A stretch of 19,169 bases of DNA. Source: DATLCI01 sp046714215. Lineage in GTDB: Bacteria; Acidobacteriota; Terriglobia; Terriglobales; Acidobacteriaceae. A program made the translations under genes and the position numbers. The notes under the pieces are model-generated. The model saw only the letters and a list, made by a program, of their open reading frames with translations. It did not search any database and had not been told where the DNA came from. Below are positions 1 to 7,874 of the stretch, in pieces (the stretch's first letter is position 1; the number at the start of each line of letters is the position of its first letter). The DNA lies in contig JBKKBM010000032.1 in assembly GCA_046714215.1 (NCBI GenBank), positions 1-19,169 on the forward strand. Direction: 5' to 3'.

Positions 1-1869
1 AAGATACGTGACGGCGCCATCGAGGCGGCGACGTCGGCCCTTGCTCATCGCGGTCCGGATGATCAGGGCGTGGAACGCATCACGCACCCGGGCGGCGAGG
101 TGGTGCTGGGAAATCGGCGGCTGGCCATCCTCGACCTGTCGCCCGCCGGCCACATGCCGATGCGCGACCCGGCCACGAACAATTGGATCACCTTCAACGG
201 CGAGATTTACAACTTCCGCGAACTAAGACAGGAGTTGGCGCAGCAGGGGGCGAGATTTTCCAGCGATTCCGATACGGAAGTGATCCTGGCGGGATACGCG
301 CGGCATGGAGTGGCGTGGTTCACGCGGCTGCGCGGTATGTTCGGGCTCACCATCTTCGACGCAGCCAAGCAAGAGTTGGTGATGGCGCGCGACCGCTTCG
401 GCATTAAGCCCATGTACTACGCGCAGCGCGGGGAGACACTGTACTTTGCGTCGGAGGTGCGGGCGCTATTGCGGACGGGAGCGATCGAGAGGAAGCTAAA
501 CCCGGTGGCGCTGTATCAGTTCCTCACGTTTGGATCGGTGTATGACCCGGAAACAATGATCGAGGGAGTGCATTCGCTACCCGCGGGGCACGTGCTCCGC
601 AGCAATGGCGCGACGCTGGAGGCGAAGCCGTACTGGACGGTGGCGGAGGCCTTCACGTCGCGGGGCGATGACGAAGGAGATTTGGCGGCGGCCGAGGTGA
701 AGGTTCGCGCGCTGGTGCAGGATTCCATCCGCAAACATATTGTCAGCGATGTTCCGGTCTCGCTGTTTCTATCGGGCGGCATTGATTCGACGGTGCTGGC
801 GCTGGCGCTGAAAGAAATGGAAGTGCCGGCGCTGCATTCGTTCTCCGTGGTATTTGCTGAGGCCGACCACAGCGAAGCGGCGGACGCAAAGCTGGTGGCG
901 CAGCGCGCGGGCACCACCCATCACGAGGTGCCGCTGGCGCAATCCGACGTATTGCGTGATATCCCGGCCATGTTGCGCGCGCTGGACCAGCCCTCCTTCG
1001 ACGGCGTGAATTCCTATGTGATCTCCGCGGCGGTGCGCAAGGCGGGGTACAAGGTGGCGCTGTCAGGATTGGGCGGTGACGAGGTCTTCGCGGGCTACAC
1101 GACGTTCTCTGACGCGCCGCGATTAGACCGTTGGCAGAACTGGGCGCGAAAGGGTTGGCCCCTAAGTTTGGCCGCCGGTGCGCTTTCTCGGAGCGAAGAC
1201 CAGCGAAAGAAATTTCGCGCCATCTTAAGCGCGCCGTTTCATCCTGCTTACGGTGTGCTGCGGATGATGTTCGTGCCGGAGATGGCGAATAAACTCGCGG
1301 TGTGGCATACGGATGATCTGGTGGCCCGCGCCTTGGCGCCACTGCGGCGGTCATTGACTGAGTGCGGCGGGGATGAATCCGCCGGTCTGGATCCGGTGAA
1401 TCGCGTCTCCTATCTCGAATTGACCAACTACATGCGCAACACGCTGTTGCGCGATACGGACGCAATGAGCATGGCCAGCAGCCTGGAAGTGCGGGTGCCG
1501 TTCATTGACCATGAGTTGATCGGCTACGTGGCGGGGCTGCCCGGGCGATTGAAGATGGGGCGACTACAGATGGGCAGGCGCAGGCCGAAGTCGCTACTTA
1601 CCGGGGCCTTCGCCGATGTGCTGCCGGACGAGATCGTGTACAAGAAAAAACAGGGCTTTACCTTGCCCTTCCAACATTGGTTGGGCGCGGAGCTGAAGCC
1701 GATGATGGAGGAGTCATTCGCCGCGTCGCGGTCGGGCGCGCTGGCTGAACATCTGGACGCAGGCGCGGTGCGCGATGTCTGGCAAGCATTTCTAGCGGGC
1801 AAAACTTCATGGACGCGGCCGTGGAGTCTTTTCGTGCTGCAGCGATGGTGCCAGTACAATCTCGAATAA
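1..1869 (+). CDS. asnB: Asparagine synthase (glutamine-hydrolysing), 5'-truncated
   Basis: The reading frame is open from base 1, so the gene begins upstream; about 622 residues are visible and probably only 15-20 are missing. The family (class II glutamine amidotransferase plus ATP-pyrophosphatase synthetase) makes asparagine or amidates a carboxylate with glutamine nitrogen. Visible motifs are AHRGPDDQG near the left edge, FNGEIYNFRELR (about 199-234), the PP-loop LSGGIDST (about 769-792), LSGLGGDEVFAGY (about 1063-1101) and RVPFIDHEL (about 1492-1518). The N-terminal nucleophile Cys would lie outside the window, so glutaminase activity cannot be confirmed, but the intact FNGEIYN loop favours a true glutamine-dependent enzyme, unlike the two cyclase-like homologues at 8039-12216. 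AsnB homologues are common in exopolysaccharide clusters, where they may amidate sugar acids. A glycosyltransferase follows after 18 bp on the same strand. Confidence 0.93.
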   Translation, partial: KIRDGAIEAATSALAHRGPDDQGVERITHPGGEVVLGNRRLAILDLSPAGHMPMRDPATNNWITFNGEIYNFRELRQELAQQGARFSSDSDTEVILAGYARHGVAWFTRLRGMFGLTIFDAAKQELVMARDRFGIKPMYYAQRGETLYFASEVRALLRTGAIERKLNPVALYQFLTFGSVYDPETMIEGVHSLPAGHVLRSNGATLEAKPYWTVAEAFTSRGDDEGDLAAAEVKVRALVQDSIRKHIVSDVPVSLFLSGGIDSTVLALALKEMEVPALHSFSVVFAEADHSEAADAKLVAQRAGTTHHEVPLAQSDVLRDIPAMLRALDQPSFDGVNSYVISAAVRKAGYKVALSGLGGDEVFAGYTTFSDAPRLDRWQNWARKGWPLSLAAGALSRSEDQRKKFRAILSAPFHPAYGVLRMMFVPEMANKLAVWHTDDLVARALAPLRRSLTECGGDESAGLDPVNRVSYLELTNYMRNTLLRDTDAMSMASSLEVRVPFIDHELIGYVAGLPGRLKMGRLQMGRRRPKSLLTGAFADVLPDEIVYKKKQGFTLPFQHWLGAELKPMMEESFAASRSGALAEHLDAGAVRDVWQAFLAGKTSWTRPWSLFVLQRWCQYNLE

Positions 1870-1887
1870 CCAGATGCGATTGACCAC

Positions 1888-3021
1888 ATGAATGTCCTGC
1901 ATGTCACGCCCAGTTATTTTCCCGCATCCGTCTATGGCGGACCCATCCAATCGACGCATGAATTGAATCTGGCTTTGGCGCGGCTGGGCGCCACGGTCCG
2001 CGTGCTCACGACCGATGCGAACGGTGCGGAACGGCTCGCAGAATCCGGACGCGTTGTCGACTATGGGGTCGGGGTCACGGTGTATTACATGCGCCGGTTG
2101 CTGCGACCGGACATTTCTTTGTCGTTCCTGGCTCGGTTGGTGGCGCACATCCGTTGGGCAGACGTCGTCCATCTGACCGCCGTCTATTCTTTTTCTACGA
2201 TTCCCACTCTGGCGGCGTGCGCGTGGCTGGGTAAACCGGTCTTCTGGTCGCCGAGAGGGGCTTTTCAAGCGTGGCGGGGCTCGCCCAAGCAAGGCTTGAA
2301 GATGCTGTGGGACGCGATCGGCCGTAGGGTGGCTCCGCGGCGTGCGACGGTCGTAGCAGCTTCCGAGAGGGAAGCTCAGGCTGCGCGCCAACGCTATCCG
2401 GGGGTGCGCGTGGAGATCGTCGGGAATGGCGTGCAGGTGCCCGAAGCGCTGCTGGTCCGCACCGAAAGCGATGAGCTACGAATCGTTTTCTTGGGGAGGC
2501 TGCACCCGATCAAGGGCTTGGAAGAGTTGATCGACGCATGTGGCATCCTGAAAGAGAAAGCTGTCCCTTTTCGGCTATCCATCGCCGGAGGTGGCGACGC
2601 GGATTTCGTAGCGGCATTGCGCGCACGCGCTCAGACGCGAGGTGTGGAGCAGGCCGTTAATTTTCTCGGGCAGATCGATCCAGAGGGAAAGGTGCGACTG
2701 TTTTCTGCCAGTGATATTCTGGTTCTACCTTCGCATTCAGAAAATTTTGGCATGGTGGTGGTAGAAGCGCTGGCCCATGCCGTACCCGTGATCGCCAGCA
2801 CCAATACTCCGTGGCGGGAGCTGGAAGCGAAGGAATGCGGACTGTGGACGGAGAATGATCCCGCCAGTCTGGCGGCGGCGATTGAACGCATGCGCTCCAT
2901 GGATCGGCGGCGCATGGGCATGAACGGACGCGCGTGGATGAGCGCGGAATTCACCTGGGCGAAGCAGGCGCAAAAAGTATACTGTCTCTACGAGGACGCG
3001 ATGGCGAAGGCTGATGGCTGA
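1888..3021 (+). CDS. Glycosyltransferase family 4
   Basis: A 377-residue cytoplasmic GT-B-fold glycosyltransferase. The N-terminus (MNVLHVTPSYFPAS, then YGGP) is the usual first strand and glycine-rich loop of GT4 enzymes. LGRLHPIKGLEEL begins near residue 203 and marks the start of the C-terminal nucleotide-sugar-binding domain. SENFGMVVVEA near residue 284 carries the EX7E motif that contacts the donor. Donor and acceptor cannot be read from sequence. The start is the ATG at 1888; no strong Shine-Dalgarno sequence is visible. The gene lies 18 bp after the asparagine synthase and its last 8 bp overlap the next gene, so translation of the two is probably coupled. Role: one sugar transfer in assembly of a lipid-linked polysaccharide repeat. 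Confidence 0.92.
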   Translation: MNVLHVTPSYFPASVYGGPIQSTHELNLALARLGATVRVLTTDANGAERLAESGRVVDYGVGVTVYYMRRLLRPDISLSFLARLVAHIRWADVVHLTAVYSFSTIPTLAACAWLGKPVFWSPRGAFQAWRGSPKQGLKMLWDAIGRRVAPRRATVVAASEREAQAARQRYPGVRVEIVGNGVQVPEALLVRTESDELRIVFLGRLHPIKGLEELIDACGILKEKAVPFRLSIAGGGDADFVAALRARAQTRGVEQAVNFLGQIDPEGKVRLFSASDILVLPSHSENFGMVVVEALAHAVPVIASTNTPWRELEAKECGLWTENDPASLAAAIERMRSMDRRRMGMNGRAWMSAEFTWAKQAQKVYCLYEDAMAKADG

Positions 3022-3469
3022 AAAGGGAAAAAAGATCTGCATCGTGACCTCCTGCGGTGGTCACTTGACCGAGGTCAGGATGCACCGCGCCGCCTACGGC
3101 AAATACGACCACTTCTATGTCCTGAACGACAAGATCGGACTTCCGGCGGACATGGAAGGCCGCACCCATTTCGTCGCATTGTTCGAGCGCGACCTGAATT
3201 TCTTTGTGAATCTGGGAGAGGCCTGGACCATTTTGCGCAAGGAAAAGCCGGATCTGATCCTGAGCACCGGCGCCGGCATCGTCGTGCCGTTCGCCCTGTG
3301 GGCCAAAGTGTTCGGTATCCCCGTCATCTTTCTGGAAACGCTGAACCGGGTGAAGCATCCTTCGCTGACGGCACGCCTGATGTATAGGCTATCCGACCGA
3401 TTTTTTTACCAATGGGAATCGTTGCAGACATATTTTCCCCGGGGCGAGCATTGCGGGCCGATCCTGTGA
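3014..3469 (+). CDS. ALG14/PssD-like glycosyltransferase membrane-anchor subunit
   Basis: A 151-residue protein of the ALG14 family. In this family the protein recruits a separate catalytic partner (ALG13/PssE) to the membrane to form a two-part GT-B glycosyltransferase that adds a sugar to a polyprenyl-linked acceptor. Visible family motifs are SCGGHLTEV (residues 13-21), LSTGAGIVVPFA (about 82-93) and ETLNRVKHPSL (about 108-118). The length matches bacterial PssD proteins. The start overlaps the preceding glycosyltransferase by 8 bp and has a GAAGG just upstream. The next gene, 10 bp downstream, is the expected catalytic partner, which makes the assignment firm. The sugar transferred is unknown (GlcA in PssDE, GlcNAc in yeast ALG13/14). 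Confidence 0.9.
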   Translation: MAEKGKKICIVTSCGGHLTEVRMHRAAYGKYDHFYVLNDKIGLPADMEGRTHFVALFERDLNFFVNLGEAWTILRKEKPDLILSTGAGIVVPFALWAKVFGIPVIFLETLNRVKHPSLTARLMYRLSDRFFYQWESLQTYFPRGEHCGPIL

Positions 3470-3479
3470 GGCATCAGTA

Positions 3480-3971
3480 ATGATTTTTGTAGCCGTAGGT
3501 AATCCTCACAATCAGTCGATGCGCACGCTCGAAGCCGTAGAAAAGCTGGCGGCGGAAGGTTTTTTTGGCGACGAGCCGGTGGTCGTCCAGTCCGGGCATA
3601 ATCTGGATTTCAAGCCTCAGGTGTGTCGCGCTGTTCCCTTCATGAATATGGAGGAATTCGGCCAGCACGTGGCCGCCGCGCGTATCGTGATCTGCCACGC
3701 GGGCGCGGGCACGTTGTCGCATGTGATCGGCACGGGTAAAACGCCGGTAGTGGTGCCGCGCAGACTGAAGTACGGAGAACATATCGACGATCACCAGATG
3801 GAATTGCTGGAAGCATTTGCCAGCAAGAACCTTTTGGTGCCGGCGTACGAGGTGGAAGATCTGCCGACCGCTATCAAGGAGGCGGCCGAGCGGCCACGCC
3901 TGCAGGTGGAACTAGGGAAGCAAGGACGGCAGTGCATCGCTGAGGCGATCGACAGTCTACTGACGAGATGA
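3480..3971 (+). CDS. ALG13/PssE-like glycosyltransferase catalytic subunit
   Basis: A 163-residue protein corresponding to the C-terminal half of a GT28 glycosyltransferase. It would bind the UDP-sugar and act with the ALG14-like anchor encoded just upstream. Family features are the opening strand MIFVAVGNPHNQ (the family usually has V-x-V-G-T, so the Asn is a small deviation), CHAGAGT (residues 72-78), and VVVPRRLKYGEHIDDHQ (from about residue 90), which forms the nucleotide-sugar pocket. A GAGG lies 8 bp before the ATG. The stop overlaps the next start as ATGA, indicating translational coupling with the reductase gene. Confidence 0.9.
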   Translation: MIFVAVGNPHNQSMRTLEAVEKLAAEGFFGDEPVVVQSGHNLDFKPQVCRAVPFMNMEEFGQHVAAARIVICHAGAGTLSHVIGTGKTPVVVPRRLKYGEHIDDHQMELLEAFASKNLLVPAYEVEDLPTAIKEAAERPRLQVELGKQGRQCIAEAIDSLLTR

Positions 3972-4966
3972 GAGGGAACTTGCAGGACGCATTTCGGGAT
4001 CGGCGCGTGTGTGTGACGGGCGGGGCGGGATTTCTCGGCCGGCGCATCGTCCATGAGTTGCGGCAGCGCGGGGCGCAAGAGGTGTTCGTGCCGCGCTCGC
4101 ACGAGTTTGACCTCACGCAGGAAGAGGCTGTGGTCCGCATGTACGAGGCGGCGCGGCCGGACATCGTCATCCATCTGGCCGCGGTGGTGGGTGGCATCGG
4201 CGCCAACCGTTTATATCCGGGTAAATATTTTTACGACAATCTCATGATGGGTGCCATCCTGATGGAGCAGGCGCGCCGCCGGGGGCTGGAGAAGTTTGTA
4301 GCCATCGGCACTATCTGCTCATATCCGAAGCACACGCCCGTGCCGTTCAAGGAAGAGGATCTGTGGAACGGATATCCGGAAGAGACGAATGCGCCGTACG
4401 GTATCGCCAAAAAAATGTTGCTGGTGCAAGCCCAGGCGTACCGCCAGCAGTATGGGCTGAATGCCATCGCGCTGCTACCCGTGAACCTGTACGGACCGGA
4501 AGATAATTTCGACCTGACCACCTCGCACGTGATCCCGGCCATGATCCGCAAGTTCGTGGATGCGACGCGGAGCGGCGCCAAGCAGGTGGAGCTCTGGGGC
4601 ACGGGGAAGGCGTCACGTGAATTCATGTATGTGGATGATTGCGCGGAGGGCATCCTGCTGGCCACCGAGCGCTATGAGAAGCCGGAGCCCGTGAATCTGG
4701 GAACGGGCCGCGAGATCACGATCCTGAACCTGGCCAAGCTGATCGCGGAGTTGGCGGAGTATCGCGGCGAGATCGTGTGGGACACTTCCAAGCCCGACGG
4801 ACAGCCGCGGCGCTGCCTTGACACTTCCCGCGCGCGCGCCGAGTTCGGATTCACGGCCAAGACTTCCCTCGAAGATGGATTGCGCCGCACCGTGCGTTGG
4901 TACCAGAGTGAGTATCAGAGTTGGTCTGAGGCGCAGACCAAGCCGGTCAGTCAGGCGTCGCAGTGA
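3968..4966 (+). CDS. fcl: GDP-L-fucose synthase-like NAD-dependent epimerase/reductase
   Basis: A 332-residue extended short-chain dehydrogenase. It has the Rossmann dinucleotide loop TGGAGFLG (residues 17-24) and catalytic YxxxK (Y144, K148 in YGIAKK). The run SYPKHTPVPFKEEDLWNGYP followed by EETNAPYGIAKK is characteristic of GDP-L-fucose synthases, which epimerise and reduce GDP-4-keto-6-deoxymannose to GDP-fucose. FMYVDDCAEGI and NLGTGREITI are the usual C-terminal substrate-side motifs. No gmd (GDP-mannose dehydratase) gene is in the window, so the substrate would have to be made elsewhere, or the enzyme may be a related 6-deoxysugar reductase. The start is set by ATGA overlap with the upstream gene. 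Role: nucleotide-sugar supply for the surrounding glycosyltransferases. Confidence 0.88.
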   Translation: MRGNLQDAFRDRRVCVTGGAGFLGRRIVHELRQRGAQEVFVPRSHEFDLTQEEAVVRMYEAARPDIVIHLAAVVGGIGANRLYPGKYFYDNLMMGAILMEQARRRGLEKFVAIGTICSYPKHTPVPFKEEDLWNGYPEETNAPYGIAKKMLLVQAQAYRQQYGLNAIALLPVNLYGPEDNFDLTTSHVIPAMIRKFVDATRSGAKQVELWGTGKASREFMYVDDCAEGILLATERYEKPEPVNLGTGREITILNLAKLIAELAEYRGEIVWDTSKPDGQPRRCLDTSRARAEFGFTAKTSLEDGLRRTVRWYQSEYQSWSEAQTKPVSQASQ

Positions 4967-5006
4967 CGCCGGACTCCGCGCCGCGGGGCCCGATGAGGTG
5001 CAGGCG

Positions 5007-6218
5007 TTGCGCGTCCTGATCCTGAATCAATTCTTTCACCCGGACATCTCCGCCACCAGCCAACTGATGACGGACCTGGCGGAAGACCTGGCCGCGCACG
5101 GCGCCGAAGTCACGGCGCTGTGCTCAAACGTCTCCTACATCGGGGGCAAGTCGTTCGCCAGTTCGGAGATGCACGGCGCGGTGCGTATCGAGCGGGTGCC
5201 GGTGATCGCCTTCGACCGCGAGAACATCTTGCGCAGGGTGGGCTCCTATCTCAGTTTTTACGTGACCGCGTTCCTGCGGCTGCTGCGCCTGCCCAAACAG
5301 GATGTGATCCTGGTGCTGACCACGCCACCGCTGGTCGCCATCGTGGCGTATGCGGTGCGTCTGTTTAAAGGGTCACGCGTGGCCTATCTGGTGCAAGACC
5401 TCTATCCCGACATCGCCTATGCCTTCGCCATGCTGCGGCAAAAAAGCCTGGCCGGGAGGATGCTGGATGCCATCGCCCTCTTTCTTCTGCAACGCGCGGA
5501 TGCAGTCATCGCACTGGGAAGCTGCATGCAAGAGCGGCTGCTGGCCAAGGGCGTGGCCGCGGAGAAGGTGCATGTGATCCCCAATTGGGCGGACGGGGAG
5601 CAGATCGTGCCCATTCCGCGTGCGGGCAATCCTTTTCGCGCCGCGCACGGCCTGGAAGACAAATTCGTTGTGCTGTATTCCGGCAACATGGGGCGCGCCC
5701 ACGATTTCACACCCATCCTCGCGAGCATAGAGCAACTCGCGGCGGAGAAAGACATCGTCTTCCTGTTCATTGGCGGGGGACCAAAGCAAGCGGAACTGAA
5801 AAGTTTTCTGGAGACGCATCCCGCAGTCAACGTGCGGATTCTGGACTACGTACCCCGCGAAGATCTGCGCCAGAGCATGGGAGCGGCAGATCTTTCCATC
5901 GTCGCGGTGGCGGATGGACTGGAAGGGTTGGTGGTGCCCAGCAAGTTGTACGGGATCATGGCGTCTGGCCGGCCGGCGTTATACGTGGGGCCGGCGGCGA
6001 GCGAAGCTGCGCGCACCATCACCGCTCATCAGTGTGGATTTGTGGTGAGCAATGCGGATGTCGACGGCTTCACCCAGGCGATCCTGACCGCGCGCAGCGA
6101 CGCCGAAGCGGCGCAAGCCATGGGCGTGGCGGCACGGCGTGTCTTCGAGCAGGAGTTTGACCGCCGGGTGGCCACGCGCCGTTATTTTCAACTGCTCACC
6201 GCCGTGACGAAAGTTTGA
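5007..6218 (+). CDS. WcaI-like glycosyltransferase family 4, TTG start
   Basis: About 403 residues from the chosen start. The opening LRVLILNQFFHPDISATSQL is the typical first strand of WcaI/colanic-acid-type GT4 enzymes; the GT-B C-domain includes LYSGNMGRAHDF and VVPSKLYGIMASGRP (about residues 309-323), with the acidic donor-binding site in the latter stretch. The frame is open from 4818, but that upstream part is Arg/Pro-rich, lies inside the reductase gene and does not look like protein. I chose TTG at 5007 because GATGAGG (4992-4998) sits about 8 bp before it and the conserved strand begins right there; GTG at 4998 is the alternative. It transfers an unknown sugar in the same polysaccharide pathway. 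Confidence 0.88.
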   Translation: MRVLILNQFFHPDISATSQLMTDLAEDLAAHGAEVTALCSNVSYIGGKSFASSEMHGAVRIERVPVIAFDRENILRRVGSYLSFYVTAFLRLLRLPKQDVILVLTTPPLVAIVAYAVRLFKGSRVAYLVQDLYPDIAYAFAMLRQKSLAGRMLDAIALFLLQRADAVIALGSCMQERLLAKGVAAEKVHVIPNWADGEQIVPIPRAGNPFRAAHGLEDKFVVLYSGNMGRAHDFTPILASIEQLAAEKDIVFLFIGGGPKQAELKSFLETHPAVNVRILDYVPREDLRQSMGAADLSIVAVADGLEGLVVPSKLYGIMASGRPALYVGPAASEAARTITAHQCGFVVSNADVDGFTQAILTARSDAEAAQAMGVAARRVFEQEFDRRVATRRYFQLLTAVTKV

Positions 6219-6231
6219 TCGGGAAATGAGC

Positions 6232-6251
6232 CAACCGCGGAAACGCGGTTG
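6232..6251 (+). terminator. Hairpin with GAAA loop after the glycosyltransferase gene
   Basis: An 8-bp perfect stem (CAACCGCG / CGCGGTTG) closes a GAAA tetraloop, 13 bp after the stop at 6218. There is no T-tract after it on either strand, so it may be a weak or Rho-assisted terminator, or an mRNA-stabilising 3' stem, between this gene and the transferase at 6309. Confidence 0.4.
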
Positions 6252-6308
6252 TAGCGGGATGCGGAGTCATAGTATTGTGGGAGAAATCCCAATCGTGGTC
6301 CTTACCCG

Positions 6309-7850
6309 ATGGCCCCCGCCTGGAAGGGACCGGCTCCGCAGGTAGCAGATAACTTGATCGCCTTCGCCTATCTTTTGTTCTTCGCAACCACCGTGGTCTT
6401 CTCGGTGGTGTACACCGTGCTGGTGCGGAACCTGGCCATCCGCCGCAATTGGGTCAGCGATCACGCCAACTCTCGCAGCATCCACACCACTCCCATCCCC
6501 CGCCTCGGTGGAGTGGCCATCTTCCTCGCTTTCAATACTGGATTGCTGTTGCTGCTGCTGGCGTATGAGCAGTTGGGGCGTAATCCGGAAGCATTAAAGC
6601 AACTCTTAGTGAAGGTAATGCCCGCGGCCACTATCATCTTCACGCTGGGACTGGTGGACGACCTCATCGACTTGAAGGCATGGATCAAGTTTGTCATCCA
6701 GGTGGGCGCGGCGCTGATGCTCTATTACAGCGGCTTGCAGATCCATGAGTTGCCCTTCCTCGATAAATTCGGTGTAGTGCATCTGAGCGGAGCGGTCTCC
6801 GTGGGGCTCACCATTCTGTGGGTGGTCGGCATCACCAACGCGTTCAACCTGATCGATGGATTGGACGGATTGGCGGCGGGCTCCGCCTTCTTTGCCACCA
6901 CGGCGGTATTTGTGGTGGCGCTCATCACCGGCTTCACGCCCGTTGCGCTGATCACGGTAGGACTGGTGGCGGCCATCACCGGGTTCCTGCGCTTCAATTT
7001 CCATCCGGCCAGCATTTTTCTCGGCGATTCCGGCAGCCTCTTTCTGGGATTCATGTTGAGCGCGCTGGCTCTGGCCGGAGTGCAGAAGTCACCCACGCTG
7101 GTGGCCGTGGCGCTGCCGGTGGTGGCGTGCGGACTGCCTATTCTCGATACCATGATCGCCATCGTGCGGCGCACGCTGAGCGGTAAGCCTATCTTTTCCT
7201 CCGACCGGGAGCACATCCATCACAAGCTGCTGGACCGCGGGCTGTCACAAAAGCAAGTAGTGATCATGTTGTATGGGGTGTCCGCGCTGTGTGCGTTCCT
7301 CAGTCTATTCCTGCTGCGGCCCGGCGGCGGCACGCTGGCCATTGTGATCGCGGTGATGGGCGTCGGCGCCTGGATGGGACTGCAACAACTTGACTATCGC
7401 GAGCTGACCGAACTGAAACGGCTGGCTCGGCGCACCGTGGACCAGAAGAAGATCATCACCAACAACATCGCCATCCACCAGGCGGGTGAGCAGCTCATGG
7501 GAGCGCAGTCCGCGGCAGAGATCACGGCCATCTTCCTGAAGCTGTTTGAGAACAATGCGTTCGACGGTTTCGAACTGCAATCGACGGATAGGGCGCTGCA
7601 GCAGAGTTGGGCGCGCGAGGGGCAAGGCCCGGTGAGAGCTTCCGGCTGGACCATGTCCATTCCGTTGACCCGCGAAGGCGGCCAAGTGGCGGGCGAACTG
7701 ATATTGTTTCGCGCCTATTCGCCGCTGCCCTTGTTGGTGGATATCAACCTTTTGACCAGTGGATTTCCGATGAAGGCGGGCGAGGCGATAGCCAGAGTGA
7801 CCCGGGCGGACGTAGGCCAGGTAATTGCGGCTCTGGGTTCAAAAGGGTAA
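6309..7850 (+). CDS. Polyprenyl-phosphate N-acetylhexosamine-1-phosphate transferase (WecA/MraY family) with C-terminal extension
   Basis: A 513-residue polytopic membrane protein. It is expected to transfer HexNAc-1-phosphate from a UDP-sugar to undecaprenyl phosphate, the first step of lipid-linked glycan synthesis. Family motifs in order: HTTPIPRLGGVAIF (about 58-71), the Mg-binding VDDLIDLK (about 116-123), NAFNLIDGLDGLAAG (about 177-191), FLGDSGSLFLGF (about 237-248) and REHIHHKLLDRG (about 300-311). Many hydrophobic segments lie between them. WecA proteins are usually about 350 residues; here about 145 more follow the last membrane segment. This soluble tail starts with a charged stretch (LKRLARRTVDQKK) and then a mixed alpha/beta region that might be a GAF-like sensor, though I cannot prove that. 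The ATG at 6309 has only a weak ribosome-binding site. The gene converges with the lasso module, with 24 bp between stop codons. Confidence 0.93.
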   Translation: MAPAWKGPAPQVADNLIAFAYLLFFATTVVFSVVYTVLVRNLAIRRNWVSDHANSRSIHTTPIPRLGGVAIFLAFNTGLLLLLLAYEQLGRNPEALKQLLVKVMPAATIIFTLGLVDDLIDLKAWIKFVIQVGAALMLYYSGLQIHELPFLDKFGVVHLSGAVSVGLTILWVVGITNAFNLIDGLDGLAAGSAFFATTAVFVVALITGFTPVALITVGLVAAITGFLRFNFHPASIFLGDSGSLFLGFMLSALALAGVQKSPTLVAVALPVVACGLPILDTMIAIVRRTLSGKPIFSSDREHIHHKLLDRGLSQKQVVIMLYGVSALCAFLSLFLLRPGGGTLAIVIAVMGVGAWMGLQQLDYRELTELKRLARRTVDQKKIITNNIAIHQAGEQLMGAQSAAEITAIFLKLFENNAFDGFELQSTDRALQQSWAREGQGPVRASGWTMSIPLTREGGQVAGELILFRAYSPLPLLVDINLLTSGFPMKAGEAIARVTRADVGQVIAALGSKG

Positions 7851-7864
7851 GCGGCTAGGCCGCT
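7850..7864 (-). terminator. Compact hairpin between convergent genes
   Basis: AGCGGC-TAG-GCCGCT is a perfect 6-bp stem with a 3-nt loop between the convergent stops at 7850 (+) and 7875 (-). Read on the minus strand it is followed by TACCCTTTTG, a short T-run, so it could end the lasso-module transcript; on the plus strand there is no T-tract. Confidence 0.45.
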
Positions 7865-7874
7865 GAGGCTGGTG

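Noticed and set aside
743..1465. A 240-codon minus-strand open frame inside the asparagine synthase gene
   Set aside because: Arg/Pro-rich composition typical of a GC-rich shadow frame; the plus strand carries all catalytic motifs of the family.
4818..5006. N-terminal extension of the WcaI-like transferase overlapping the reductase gene
   Set aside because: The residues are Arg/Pro/Ser-rich and unlike the family; the conserved first beta-strand begins at the TTG at 5007, which has a suitably placed GATGAGG.
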